Numbered from the stretch's first letter, positions 7,460-16,364 are shown. The stretch: 64,000 nucleotides of DNA from DAORHV01 sp964448405 (GCA_964448405.1 CAYUVW010000003.1:16228-80227); one strand, 5' to 3'. The notes: generated by a model not told the origin, from the letters alone. Program-made: numbers and translations.

Positions 7460-7840
7460 TTAACTGTCAAGGAGGCTGCTTTTGTATTTGTGCGGCTCGT
7501 GGGCAGCTAAGCGCTCGACCGGACACGGCAAATCGGCATCCGAAACACCGGGAGGCAGACGCTGGTCGTAGCCAAGGAGAATGAGGTCGGGCGTGAACTT
7601 GCGGATCGGCGACAGAAAATCCTGGTCATCTCCCAGGCGTACGTTCGCATCCGGAAACGCCGTCTTGATTGCCGCCACCCGAACACGTTCGTCGTAATGG
7701 GGCGGCTTGCCTTTAATGCGCTCCACATTGGCATCACGTGCAACAATGACAGTCACGTTGCCGCGCTTCAGGGCTTCCTGCAGGACGAATGTGTGGCCGG
7801 GGTGGAACTTATCGAACGTTCCGAAGATCATCACTTTCAT
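7460..7840 (-). CDS. Cytidylyltransferase-like nucleotidyltransferase
   Basis: 126 residues. MKVMIFGTFDKFHPGHTFVL carries the HxGH motif of the cytidylyltransferase/adenylyltransferase superfamily. YDERVRVAAI and LILLGYDQRL are the second-half motifs, although the ISTT-like signature is not seen. The length fits glycerol-3-phosphate cytidylyltransferase or the archaeal-type FAD synthetase. It transfers a nucleotide to a phosphorylated substrate that cannot be told from sequence. A -10 TATCCT (rc 7847-7852) ends 7 nt before the ATG at 7840, so the mRNA should be leaderless. Confidence 0.8.
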   Translation of the reverse strand: MKVMIFGTFDKFHPGHTFVLQEALKRGNVTVIVARDANVERIKGKPPHYDERVRVAAIKTAFPDANVRLGDDQDFLSPIRKFTPDLILLGYDQRLPPGVSDADLPCPVERLAAHEPHKYKSSLLDS

Positions 7841-7846
7841 GCGCTC

Positions 7847-7852
7847 AGGATA
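7847..7852 (-). promoter_or_regulatory. Leaderless -10 of the nucleotidyltransferase
   Basis: TATCCT on the minus strand, ending 7 nt before the ATG at 7840. Confidence 0.5.
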
Positions 7853-7906
7853 CAGGAAAGAGCGCTCCTCGGACTCATCGGATTCCGCGGTTTTTTCGGA
7901 ATCCTG

Positions 7907-9949
7907 TTAGTTGGCCTGCAAATCGATGGCGTACAACTTCTTCTCGTCCAGGACGTACAGACGAGTGTCGCTCTCATCGACGAACACGTCTTTCAGTTTG
8001 CCGACCTGATCGGAGTCGAGCACGAACTGCTTCAGGTAGAGCGAATCACCCAGGTCACCGTCGTTGGTCGTGACCACAATGCGCTTGTTGTCCGGATCCA
8101 TGAAGTAGAAGTTACCGGTGGCCGACGACTTGAAGATCTTGGTAACGCCGTCCAAAGCGCCGGGTGGCAAGTTGCGGATGGTAAACGGCTGCTTTTCACC
8201 GCGCAACAACTTGAGCACTTCGCGCGTACCGGGCTCGCCGGGAGCCTTGCCAACAGAAACGTCCTTCAACACGTATGCCGGACCGGTGATGGTCATGTCC
8301 AACGCACCACTCAGGTCGCCATTCACATTGTATTCAGCCGGCGGTCCGTAGCGGCTGGAAAGGCGCTCGTACTTGTAAATTTGCTTGCGCTCGGGAGCCA
8401 AAATATAGAGGTATCGCAGATACGTTTTCAGGTCGACACCGGTCACCCAGCCGGCCGGATCTTCGGTCTTCATGGTGATCGGCTGACCGTTGATGAGCTC
8501 GATGATGCTGTTGCCGGTCGTGAGGAATACGCGGCTCTGGAAGCGCGGGAACACCACGCCCTCCAAAAGAAGTTCTTCCGTAGAAATACGATCGCTGGGT
8601 TCAACGGAATTCAGTGAAACGCGGTACAAATCCTGGCGATCGTAGACGATGAACTCACCGTTCGGCAGACCCATGAAGCCCTGTGCGACGATATCGGGCT
8701 TCTTGGCGCTCAAGTTGGCCATGACGCGCGGCGGAACCACGCGCACGACTTTGTTCATTTCTTCGCGCTTGGATTTAATGCGGTCCAATAATTCCAACGC
8801 CTCGCTGCGGAACAATCCGCTCTCGTTGCTCATGACTTGGCGTGCGCGGTCCTCGGCACGTTGCAAAATGGCATTGGCACTGTCGGCGTCGCCGGCCAAC
8901 TGACGGTTGTCCGCAGTCGAAATATCCGTGTTGATCTGCGCAACCAGCGCGGCAAGCTCGCCCCTGTTCTGGCTCTTTTGACTGGAAAGCGACAATTGAA
9001 TGGTCATCCAGGCGATCAGGAACACGGCGGCGGCTCCGGCCAACAACAGCAGGTGTGCGCGACGCTTGCGATCGGGATCGTGGAGATCGGCGGCAAATTT
9101 ATCGATGAGTACGCTGACGCGGCCTTTGACGTTCTTCGCCTTGCCCTTCATGACATTGCGCATGCCGGCCGGTGCTTTGATTGCCGCAAAAGACGGCAGC
9201 GGAATGTTGCGCAGCATCTCTACAAACGACGATGCGGACTTAGCGGCACCGCGACGACTGCGCTCGCGTTGCGCAACCGGCAAACGACCGCGGCCAGCCT
9301 TTGCCTCGCCGTTGCCGCCGGCCAATGCCACTTGCGGATGCGAATGAATGGCAATGTGTGCGACACATGCGACTTCACGCTCGGCTTCGAGTTGTGACGT
9401 AATGCCTTTCACGGTGTCTCCGCCACGTGCCACGATTTGCGCAAGTTGTGCCGGTGTAATGGCGCGGAGCAAGCGCTGGGTACTGATGACGATATGGTCG
9501 CGCTCCTGCACCGGGCCGCTGACAATGTGCATGAATGCTTGTGGCGGCTTACCGCGCGAGTACTCGGTGATTTGAGCGGCAGATCCATCGCGCACCAAGT
9601 ACGCCTCGCTGCGGCCAATGTGCGACAAATGCAGATTGCCGTTCTGCTCCATGACACCGACGATGGCATGCACTTCGCTGACCGTGTCGCTGAGCATGAA
9701 GCCTTTCAGGAGCCCGTTGAGTTCCTTTAATGCACTCTCCAGGCGAGAGTAGGCTTCTCCTTCACCCTCCATAACAACGTGCGTAAGCACGTTCACGCAT
9801 TCCTCGCGCAGGTGATCTGCACCCTCTTCTTTGCCCTCGCTGTGAATTAAGATGAAAACGCGATCGCTTTTGGCGTCGCCCAAAACAACCGGTACAAGGA
9901 CCGTTCCCGAAGGGGCTTTTGTTTGCCCCGTGGAAACATCAAGTTTCAT
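7907..9949 (-). CDS. PP2C-like domain membrane protein with repeat-rich C-terminal domain
   Basis: 680 residues from the ATG at 9949 (MKLDVSTGQT); earlier in-frame codons lie in an unlikely Cys/His-rich stretch. Residues 1-200 look like a PP2C-type fold: HIGRSEAYLVRDGSAAQITE resembles the GDSRAYL motif, followed by DHIVISTQRLLRAIT. The first metal-binding Asp motif (DGMGG) is missing, so phosphatase activity is doubtful. A basic linker precedes one membrane helix (about 300-321). The C-terminal 350 residues have repeated beta-type segments with Tyr-Asp and Asp-Leu-Tyr patterns, suggesting a propeller outside the membrane. No partner kinase is nearby. Function unknown; possibly sensor-like. 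Confidence 0.65.
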   Translation of the reverse strand: MKLDVSTGQTKAPSGTVLVPVVLGDAKSDRVFILIHSEGKEEGADHLREECVNVLTHVVMEGEGEAYSRLESALKELNGLLKGFMLSDTVSEVHAIVGVMEQNGNLHLSHIGRSEAYLVRDGSAAQITEYSRGKPPQAFMHIVSGPVQERDHIVISTQRLLRAITPAQLAQIVARGGDTVKGITSQLEAEREVACVAHIAIHSHPQVALAGGNGEAKAGRGRLPVAQRERSRRGAAKSASSFVEMLRNIPLPSFAAIKAPAGMRNVMKGKAKNVKGRVSVLIDKFAADLHDPDRKRRAHLLLLAGAAAVFLIAWMTIQLSLSSQKSQNRGELAALVAQINTDISTADNRQLAGDADSANAILQRAEDRARQVMSNESGLFRSEALELLDRIKSKREEMNKVVRVVPPRVMANLSAKKPDIVAQGFMGLPNGEFIVYDRQDLYRVSLNSVEPSDRISTEELLLEGVVFPRFQSRVFLTTGNSIIELINGQPITMKTEDPAGWVTGVDLKTYLRYLYILAPERKQIYKYERLSSRYGPPAEYNVNGDLSGALDMTITGPAYVLKDVSVGKAPGEPGTREVLKLLRGEKQPFTIRNLPPGALDGVTKIFKSSATGNFYFMDPDNKRIVVTTNDGDLGDSLYLKQFVLDSDQVGKLKDVFVDESDTRLYVLDEKKLYAIDLQAN

Positions 9950-10051
9950 ACAGGTAAGGAGGCTACACGCGACCGTGTGTACGATCAAGAAGCGCGCCTC
10001 GACAACGGGGCCGCCAGAAATCGCAGTGATAGACCGCCGCCCATGTTCGCA

Positions 10052-10068
10052 GCCCGGTTCTTCCGGGC
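10052..10068. terminator. GC hairpin in the divergent spacer before RNase J
   Basis: GCCCGG, TTCTT loop, CCGGGC at 10052-10068, followed by TTGTG on the plus strand. The flanking region 10069-10213 is AT-rich and holds several possible -10 elements. No gene is seen between 9950 and 10213. Confidence 0.35.
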
Positions 10069-10213
10069 CTTGTGAAACCGAATGCAAAAATAGCAAACTA
10101 ATTTTTTGTTGTTTTTAAGCCAAAAAATGAACCACACGACAAAAATGACATTGCCAAGAATGCTTTCCAGGAGTACTGTGAAGGTATTCTATTTTTTCTT
10201 ATTCTAAAACCTA

Positions 10214-12148
10214 GTGAAAACAGTTCACGAGTGGATGAAGAAGATTGCAAACGGGGAAAGCGCCGCACCGGTCGTACCTCAACAGCAACCCACGTCGGAT
10301 TCGTCCGCCGTTCCACATCAGCCAAACCCGGTACAGAAATCGCCGCCCTCGGGGCAGCGCAACAACCACCAAGGTCAGCGCCACCACCAGGGGCAACGCG
10401 GCCCGCATCAGCCCCGCCAAGGCGGCGGCAATCAGGTGCCCAAGCAGCAAGTCCAGCCGCAGCGCGGCCCGGGCACCGGCAAAGGTCTGCGCCTCTATCC
10501 GCTCGGCGGATTCGAGGAAGTCGGTCGTAACTGCTTCGTCGTCGATGTCGACGGCGACCTCTATATCATCGACTTGGGACTGCAGTTTCCCGAGGAAGAT
10601 ATGCCGGGTATCGATTACCTGATCCCCGACGTCTCGTCTCTGCGCGGAAAAGAAAGCCGTATTAAAGCGGTGCTCTTCACGCACGGTCACTTGGACCACA
10701 TCGGCGCCGCGCAGCACTTGCTGCCCACGCTGCACTTCCCGCCCTGCTACGGCACCAAGCTCACCATGGGCTTCGTCCGCAAGCGTTTGGACGAGGAGAA
10801 GCTGACTACCAAAGTCCGCCTCAACATCGCCGAATTCGGCAAGCAGATCCAAATCGGCAAAGTGTCGGTGGAATTCCTGCGCGTCACGCACTCCATTCCG
10901 GACTCTGCCGCAATCGCGCTGCACACTCCCTACGGAACAATCGTGCACACCGGCGACTTTAAGTTCGACCTCACGCCCATGAACGAGCCGCCCGCTGACT
11001 TCCAGCGCTTGGCCGAATTGGGTGAAAAGGGAGTGCTGGCGATTATCGCCGACTCCACGAACGCCACCAAGCCCGGCAACTCGCTGAGCGAAAAGGTGAT
11101 CTCCGAGACGCTCTACAACCTGATGCGCGACGCCAAGGGACGCCTGGTCATTTCGACCTTCAGCTCTCTCTTGAACCGTCTGGCACAGGTCATCGAACAC
11201 GCCAAGGCACTCAACCGTAAGGTGTACGTCTCCGGCCGCTCCATGGAGCAAAACATCGAGATCGCCACCAACTTGGGCTACATCCAGGTTCCGCGCGGCC
11301 TCATCCGCAAAGTCGGACCCGGCATGGAAAAAATCCCGGACCGTGAAGTCGTGATTCTCACGACCGGATCCCAGGGTGAAGAGCGCGCCAGCTTGGCTCG
11401 CATGGGCCTTGGCATTCATCAGCACGTCCGCGTGAAGAAGGGCGACACCGTCATCTTGAGCAGCAACCCCATTCTCGGCAACGAGCGTGCTGTCGCCAAG
11501 GTGGTGAACAACTTGAACCTACTCGGTGCGAAAGTGCTCACCAACCAGGAGTTGGCCCTGCACACCACCGGTCACGGCTACCAGAACGACATCTTGCTCA
11601 TGCACCGTCTGGTGCGCGCCAAGCACGTCATTCCGGAACACGGCGAACCGTACATGCGCGCCGCCCACGGCGACCTGGCCCGTTCGATCGGCTACCTGGA
11701 TAACCAAATTCACCTCATGGTGAACGGCGAAATCCTGGAGTTCGACGCACAGGGCAACGCTCGGCGCTCTAAAGCCAAGCTCCCCGCCAACGACATCATC
11801 ATCGACGGTCGCGGCACGGGAGGAGGCGACGGACAGCGTATTTTGGACGACCGCCGCATTATGAGTAATGCCGGCATCTTCGTCGTCACGCTCAAGGTCT
11901 ACGCCGAATCCATGCGTTTGGTTTCCGATCCGCTGCTCTTGTCCCGTGGACTTATCTACGGTTCCGAGCAAACGGCAATCAACCAAGAAGCCATTGCCTG
12001 CATTCGCAAAGCATACGAAGAAGCACTCGCACGGGGCGAGAAAAACATGAACAACTTGAAGCGTGAAGTGAATGGAGCATTGTTCCACCTCTTCCGCCGC
12101 AAGCTCGACCGCGAACCGATGATCATGCCGATCATCATCGAGGTCTAA
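10214..12148 (+). CDS. rnj: Ribonuclease J
   Basis: 644 residues from a GTG at 10214; the ATG at 10235 is the alternative. Residues 14-88 are an unusual low-complexity extension rich in Gln, Pro, Asn, His and Gly. The catalytic core starts near GLRLYPLGGFEEVGRN. HGHLDH (157-162) is the metallo-beta-lactamase motif II, and a TGDFKFD motif follows. The beta-CASP domain includes FSSLLNRL and SGRSMEQN. The C-terminal domain resembles RNase J (GLIYG segment). The enzyme does 5'-3' exo- and endonucleolytic mRNA decay and rRNA maturation. TATTCT at 10200-10205 is 9 nt before the GTG. The tail could drive RNA binding or condensate formation, which is inference. Confidence 0.92.
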   Translation: MKTVHEWMKKIANGESAAPVVPQQQPTSDSSAVPHQPNPVQKSPPSGQRNNHQGQRHHQGQRGPHQPRQGGGNQVPKQQVQPQRGPGTGKGLRLYPLGGFEEVGRNCFVVDVDGDLYIIDLGLQFPEEDMPGIDYLIPDVSSLRGKESRIKAVLFTHGHLDHIGAAQHLLPTLHFPPCYGTKLTMGFVRKRLDEEKLTTKVRLNIAEFGKQIQIGKVSVEFLRVTHSIPDSAAIALHTPYGTIVHTGDFKFDLTPMNEPPADFQRLAELGEKGVLAIIADSTNATKPGNSLSEKVISETLYNLMRDAKGRLVISTFSSLLNRLAQVIEHAKALNRKVYVSGRSMEQNIEIATNLGYIQVPRGLIRKVGPGMEKIPDREVVILTTGSQGEERASLARMGLGIHQHVRVKKGDTVILSSNPILGNERAVAKVVNNLNLLGAKVLTNQELALHTTGHGYQNDILLMHRLVRAKHVIPEHGEPYMRAAHGDLARSIGYLDNQIHLMVNGEILEFDAQGNARRSKAKLPANDIIIDGRGTGGGDGQRILDDRRIMSNAGIFVVTLKVYAESMRLVSDPLLLSRGLIYGSEQTAINQEAIACIRKAYEEALARGEKNMNNLKREVNGALFHLFRRKLDREPMIMPIIIEV

Positions 12149-12153
12149 GTATT

Positions 12154-12178
12154 CCAAGGAACCCAGCGGTCTCCTTGG
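12154..12178 (+). terminator. Possible RNase J terminator hairpin
   Basis: CCAAGGA (12154-12160) can pair with TCCTTGG (12172-12178). A T-rich stretch (CTTTGGTTTCTTTGG) follows. The right arm lies inside the 55-bp sequence that recurs after the N gap. Confidence 0.4.
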
Positions 12179-12216
12179 ACTCTTTGGTTTCTTTGGAATC
12201 TTTCCCAGGAAAACAT
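12162..12216 (+). repeat. 55-bp direct repeat, copy 1, abutting the N gap
   Basis: These 55 bases end flush with the first N. The same 55 bases reappear at 12317-12371, starting flush with the last N. This is what unmerged contig ends sharing a 55-mer look like. Confidence 0.9.
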
Positions 12217-12316
12217 NNNNNNNNNNNNNNNNNNNNNNNNNNNNNNNNNNNNNNNNNNNNNNNNNNNNNNNNNNNNNNNNNNNNNNNNNNNNNNNNNNNN
12301 NNNNNNNNNNNNNNNN
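12217..12316. other. Scaffold gap of 100 N
   Basis: Exactly 100 unknown bases between rnj and the HAD gene. Identical 55-mers on both sides suggest an artificial gap: the contigs probably overlap or sit on a short tandem repeat. Confidence 0.95.
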
Positions 12317-12371
12317 CCCAGCGGTCTCCTTGGACTCTTTGGTTTCTTTGGAATCTTTCCCAGGAAAACAT
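12317..12371 (+). repeat. 55-bp direct repeat, copy 2
   Basis: Identical to 12162-12216. See copy 1. Confidence 0.9.
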
Positions 12372-12411
12372 ATCGAAATCCCGCACTCTGTCATGGTAGT
12401 GTTCAGCGCCC

Positions 12412-13050
12412 ATGAACTACGACGCCATTCTCTTCGACCTCGACGGCACGCTGGTGGATACAATCGATCTGTACAAAGACGCGTGTTTGGCGGCTCTCGG
12501 CGGCGCAGGACTGAAGTTCACTGAAGAGGACTTCGTACGGATGTACCCCACCGGCTGCTCGTTCAACGAGTGGATTCTGCACGGCGGCGGCAAGCCGGAA
12601 CAGGTGCAGGAATTGCGTGATGTCCGCGACAACGCGTACTGCGACTTATTGCGTGCACATAGCGTGTTTTTGGACGGTGCCGAGAACCTGCTCACCAGCT
12701 TGGCCGGACGACCGATGGCGATCGTGACCGGTTCCTGGAAACGCTACGTGGACGCCATTGATGAAAAATTACAGGTGAGTAATCGCGTCGGACATCTGGT
12801 GACGGCCGATGACATGGGTGATTTTCATAAGCCGCACCCACACGGATTACTCTTGGCTGCCGACAGCATTGGCGTAGACCCGACCAAGTGCCTGTATGTC
12901 GGTGACCAAATGTTCGACGTCGGCGCATCCAGGGCGGCCGGTATGAAGAGCTGCTGCATCATCAGCCGCCATACTCCAACACAAGCCGTACAAGAGGCGG
13001 ATATGGTCGTGCGCTCGCTGCCCGAACTGCTGAGCGTATTACACGCATAA
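12412..13050 (+). CDS. HAD-superfamily phosphatase
   Basis: 212 residues with all four HAD motifs: DLDGTLVD (motif I, nucleophile Asp 10), IVTGS (motif II, Thr in place of the common Ser), HKPHPHG (motif III Lys) and VGDQMFDVGASRAAGM (motif IV). The alpha-helical cap (about 16-85) is of C1 type, as in phosphoglycolate phosphatase and beta-phosphoglucomutase. It is soluble and cytoplasmic; the substrate is not predictable. A weak -10-like TAGTGT lies 10 nt before the ATG. Confidence 0.85.
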   Translation: MNYDAILFDLDGTLVDTIDLYKDACLAALGGAGLKFTEEDFVRMYPTGCSFNEWILHGGGKPEQVQELRDVRDNAYCDLLRAHSVFLDGAENLLTSLAGRPMAIVTGSWKRYVDAIDEKLQVSNRVGHLVTADDMGDFHKPHPHGLLLAADSIGVDPTKCLYVGDQMFDVGASRAAGMKSCCIISRHTPTQAVQEADMVVRSLPELLSVLHA

Positions 13051-13070
13051 CGTTCCGTAGAACGGCGAAC

Positions 13071-13082
13071 TGTGGTATACTG
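13071..13082 (+). promoter_or_regulatory. Extended -10 element TGTGGTATACTG
   Basis: Identical over 12 nt to 19331-19342, and one base different from the reverse complement of 33001-33012. The hexamer TATACT is at 13076-13081, 25 nt before the ATG at 13106. Confidence 0.65.
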
Positions 13083-13105
13083 AATGGAAAAATTCACACC
13101 AACCT

Positions 13106-13828
13106 ATGTTTAATGTTCCCGGTCTTGGAAGCAGCCAACCTGAGGTAAAAACGAAAGCAGAGGCTGCAACAAAAGCCGCGGCGGAAACGCCGACAAAGCA
13201 GGCGCATGCCGGTGTAAAACAGGCATTGAGCGAAGCATTCGCACGACCGGTTGCAGATACGGATATTTCCGTAACCGACAATCGCGGAAAGTTCCGCATT
13301 ATCATTTCTCCGTCGGTACTACCCGCCAAGCGCTATATGACTGTTTTCGGCATGCAATTGCCGTTTCAACAGCGACAAACGGGCGCCGTGGACGCCGCAC
13401 TGGCCAACGTGAACGTAGGAGCGAAACGCCGAATTTTTCTGCGCATGTTCCCTGAGCGCAAGAATAGCCTTCATGCCAGCAAGACGTTCCAAAATGAAGA
13501 GGCGCTGGCGCGTTTCGTTCTGGATTGTAAGCAGCGACTCGGCAACCAACCGCTGGATGCCGAAACGAAGGCAAAGGCAGAGACCGATGCGAAGGTAAAG
13601 CGCGAAGTGGAAACGAAAACCACCGCGACTCCTCCGGTGGGTGGCGTAGCCGCTGGTGGACCGGGCGGCCTGCCTGGGATGCCAGGAGGACTACCTGTGA
13701 CCCCGCCGAGTGCTCCGCCGTCGCGCGGGCCGGGCGGAATACCGGGAATGCCAGACCTTGGCGGACCAGTGCCCAGTGCGACTGGACGCGGACCTGGGGT
13801 GCCGCCCGTCTCTGGTATGGCGGCTTAA
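13106..13828 (+). CDS. Unknown protein with Ala/Lys-rich start and Pro/Gly-rich tail
   Basis: 240 residues. Residues 10-35 are Ala/Lys/Thr-rich and helical. A small folded region (about 38-150) contains DNRGKFRIIISPSVLPAK and KRRIFLRMFPERKNS. Residues 152-180 are charged. Residues 181-240 are almost all Gly, Pro, Met, Leu and Val in repeated GGLPGMPGG-like units, probably disordered. No signal peptide, membrane helix or known family is seen. It has a strong extended -10 promoter. Its 3' end overlaps the convergent pyrC by 4 nt. Confidence 0.6.
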   Translation: MFNVPGLGSSQPEVKTKAEAATKAAAETPTKQAHAGVKQALSEAFARPVADTDISVTDNRGKFRIIISPSVLPAKRYMTVFGMQLPFQQRQTGAVDAALANVNVGAKRRIFLRMFPERKNSLHASKTFQNEEALARFVLDCKQRLGNQPLDAETKAKAETDAKVKREVETKTTATPPVGGVAAGGPGGLPGMPGGLPVTPPSAPPSRGPGGIPGMPDLGGPVPSATGRGPGVPPVSGMAA

Positions 13829-15135
13829 GCCAGGCGCCGCACAACTTTCCCGGTGACCTTCCATCCTTCGAACGGCGTCCATTTGCACTTGGATTGCAGC
13901 TCCTCGGCACGGATGGTCCATGACACGGCCGGATCGACCACGATAAGGTCGACGGCGTTCTTTTCGGCGATGGCGTTCTTGCCAAGCTTGAAGATGCGGT
14001 TGGGGTTCGTGTGACAGAGCCTGACGATGTCCGCGGCGGTGAGACTTGGTAGCGTGGCGGGTTTTTTGGACGTGGGATGCGGCCACTTCCCCGCCGCGAC
14101 GGTGAGCAAGAGCGGCAACATGGTTTCTACTCCCGGAACGCCGCTGGCAGACTGCAATCCTTTTGTTTTTTCTTCGAGCGTGTGCGGCGCATGGTCGGTG
14201 GCGATGCAGTCCACCGTGCCGTCGGCGATGCCGGCCCACAGCGCATCGCGATGCTCGGAGGTGCGAATGGGCGGATTCATCTTCACTTTGGCCTGCAGTG
14301 TTTCGTAGTCGTCCGTGGTAAGGAAAAGATGATGCGGAGCCACTTCGCAGGTGACCGGCAGACCCTCTTTTTTCGCGGCAGCAACCAATGCGATGCCCTG
14401 CTTGGTGGACAAGTGCGCAATGTGCAACGGGGTACCGATCTTGCGGGTCAGGCCAACCGCGTACGCAATGGACTTCGCTTCGGATTCGGCCGGACGCATG
14501 TCTGTGTGTGCCGCTACCAACGTAGACGTGTTCTGCTTGGCTGCCTCGGCGTTCATGTCGGGGTCTTCGCAATGCGCGATGAGCGGAATGCCCAAGTCTT
14601 TGCACGCCTGGAAAATATCCTCGACGATGCCACCATCGACTTTTTGATTCCCCGTGGAATGATCCAAGTACAACTTTACGCCGCAGCATTGTTTCTTCAG
14701 TCGGCGCAGCTCATCGGACTCGCCGGTCCACAGCTCGCGTAACGTGAACAAGTGCGCTTCTTCGGTAACGCCGAAGTAGAAGCGCAGATCACAATCTTCA
14801 ATGGCCCAAGAGCGACGCACCTTGTCTGCCAGTGCCGCCACCGTGACTGTGGGCGGGTTCGTATTCGGCATTTCACAAACCGTCGTGACGCCGCCGGCAA
14901 CGGCGGAGCTTGCTTCGGTGCGCATGGTGGCTTTGTGCTCGAACCCCGGCTCGCGGAAATGCACATGGCAGTCGATGAGCCCCGGCAGCACCCATTTGCC
15001 AGATGCATCGACCGTTTCGTCATCCTTGGATGTCTCCAGACCGGCGCCGATTTTGGCGACCACTCCGCCCGCCAGGAGCAGGTCGGCTGCGGTTTGACCG
15101 GCGGGAAGAATCACTGTGGCGTTACGGATGAGCAT
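13825..15135 (-). CDS. pyrC: Dihydroorotase, class I
   Basis: 436 residues from the ATG at 15135 (MLIRNATVILPAGQ); 28 further in-frame upstream codons have no conserved content. Metal-binding motifs are DCHVHFREPG, the lysine region VKLYLDHSTG, LIAHCEDPD, LHIAHLSTKQG and ATDHAPHT. This layout is that of class I (large) dihydroorotases of the amidohydrolase superfamily. The enzyme closes carbamoyl-aspartate to dihydroorotate, the third step of pyrimidine synthesis. pyrB lies 1.2 kb away on the same strand but is separated by a DoxX gene read the other way. A CT-rich stretch precedes the ATG. Confidence 0.93.
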   Translation of the reverse strand: MLIRNATVILPAGQTAADLLLAGGVVAKIGAGLETSKDDETVDASGKWVLPGLIDCHVHFREPGFEHKATMRTEASSAVAGGVTTVCEMPNTNPPTVTVAALADKVRRSWAIEDCDLRFYFGVTEEAHLFTLRELWTGESDELRRLKKQCCGVKLYLDHSTGNQKVDGGIVEDIFQACKDLGIPLIAHCEDPDMNAEAAKQNTSTLVAAHTDMRPAESEAKSIAYAVGLTRKIGTPLHIAHLSTKQGIALVAAAKKEGLPVTCEVAPHHLFLTTDDYETLQAKVKMNPPIRTSEHRDALWAGIADGTVDCIATDHAPHTLEEKTKGLQSASGVPGVETMLPLLLTVAAGKWPHPTSKKPATLPSLTAADIVRLCHTNPNRIFKLGKNAIAEKNAVDLIVVDPAVSWTIRAEELQSKCKWTPFEGWKVTGKVVRRLA

Positions 15136-15194
15136 GTTGCGCGAAGAAAGAGAATGCGAGCATGATACAGCATCACGCTCTTCCCCCGCTCCGC

Positions 15195-15620
15195 ATGATG
15201 CCCAAGCCGCCACTCGCACGGTACGCAGACTGGACCCTGCTCCTACTCCGCGTCTCGGTAGGCGCCACGTTCATCGGCCACGGCATGATGAAATGGGGCA
15301 TGCTCAATGCCCCCGCGGGCGACGCGATGTCGCTCATCATGAAAATTCTGGCCATTGTGGAGCCCATCACCGGCGTCATGGTGATTTGTGGCGTGGCGGT
15401 CGAAGTAGCGGCGGTAGCACTGGTGGTGGCCATGGCGGGCGCGGTTGCGTCGAAATTTTCCGCAGGCGGTGGATTCATCGGCAAGAACGCTTGGGAATTT
15501 GAAATGTTGCTCCTGCTTTGCAACCTAGTATTGCTCTCCACTGGGCCTGGACGCTTTTCGCTGGATGCCGTCCTGACGCGCGAAGAGCGCCACTGGTGGC
15601 AGTTCTGGAAGAAGAGCTGA
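15195..15620 (+). CDS. DoxX-family membrane protein
   Basis: 141 residues from the double ATG at 15195; the ATG at 15162 overlaps the likely -10 region. Four hydrophobic helices with the DoxX pattern: LLLRVSVGATFIGHGMMKWG in the first, EPITGVMVICGVAVEVAA in the second, then a KFSAGGGFIG loop. DoxX proteins are small inner-membrane proteins, some tied to redox stress or quinone oxidoreduction. It is divergent from pyrC and convergent with the TSUP transporter gene. Confidence 0.8.
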   Translation: MMPKPPLARYADWTLLLLRVSVGATFIGHGMMKWGMLNAPAGDAMSLIMKILAIVEPITGVMVICGVAVEVAAVALVVAMAGAVASKFSAGGGFIGKNAWEFEMLLLLCNLVLLSTGPGRFSLDAVLTREERHWWQFWKKS

Positions 15621-15626
15621 TCCGCA

Positions 15627-16364
15627 TTACGGGAAGAACAACAGCTTCACGCCACCCACAATGAGAATGCCGGCCTGCAGCAATTCGAATGTGCGTAGCG
15701 GGCAATATTTCAACAACTTTTTGCCGAGCGCCACGCTCAGGAACAACGTGGGAATGAGTAGTAGGAACAACTGTGTGATCTCCGGCGTCCATGCGATGCC
15801 GTACGTATACGGCACGAGCTTGGCCAGGTTCATGGGTAGCGCAATGACCGTGGAAGTGCCGATGAAATCGTTCTTGCGCAGGCCCATGCTCATTAGCGCC
15901 GGCGCCCGGATGAGCGCTGCGTTGCCGACGATGCCCCCCAGGAATCCGTTGAACGCGCCGAGCGGCAGCAACAAGGCCGGCGTGGGTGAAGTAATTTTGG
16001 GAATCTTGGGCAGTGGAAACGCCTCCATGAAACCCATGGCCAAAATAATGAGCCCGACGGTGATTTCCAATGCGCGCGGCGGCACCCAGAACAGCAGCAT
16101 GCCTCCGGCGAAACTGGCCGGGATGCCGAGTGCGCAATACCAAAGCGCAATGTCCCAACGCACGTGGCCGCGAAAATGAAACAATTTGGCCAGCTGGATG
16201 GCGGTACCCAGCATCGCACTGAGCGCCACGCTCTGCTGGATGGGAAAACCCAACATGCTGAGTGTTACGAGCGTGATGACCGAGAGTCCGCCGCCGGCAA
16301 CCGCCGAAAAAACACCGCCCGCCGCCATAATCGGCAGGGCGATTAGGAGGAGGTGGGAATTCAT
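15627..16364 (-). CDS. TauE/SafE (TSUP) family permease
   Basis: 245 residues, about eight hydrophobic helices. The two half-repeats typical of TSUP are visible: GGVFSAVAGGGLSVITLVTL near the start and LGAFNGFLGGIVGNAALIRAP in the second half. Members export or import sulfite, sulfoacetate or other small organic anions. The ATG overlaps the pyrB stop region by 4 nt, so the two are translationally coupled; why a permease is coupled to aspartate transcarbamoylase is not clear. Confidence 0.85.
   Translation of the reverse strand: MNSHLLLIALPIMAAGGVFSAVAGGGLSVITLVTLSMLGFPIQQSVALSAMLGTAIQLAKLFHFRGHVRWDIALWYCALGIPASFAGGMLLFWVPPRALEITVGLIILAMGFMEAFPLPKIPKITSPTPALLLPLGAFNGFLGGIVGNAALIRAPALMSMGLRKNDFIGTSTVIALPMNLAKLVPYTYGIAWTPEITQLFLLLIPTLFLSVALGKKLLKYCPLRTFELLQAGILIVGGVKLLFFP

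Noticed and set aside
10241..11425. Long open frame on the minus strand opposite RNase J
   Set aside because: It mirrors the well-conserved RNase J gene; such shadows are common opposite GC-rich genes and it encodes no recognisable domain.
12162..12371. 55-bp direct repeats as a mobile-element target duplication or CRISPR unit
   Set aside because: Only two copies, exactly flush with the scaffold Ns; an assembly overlap explains them.
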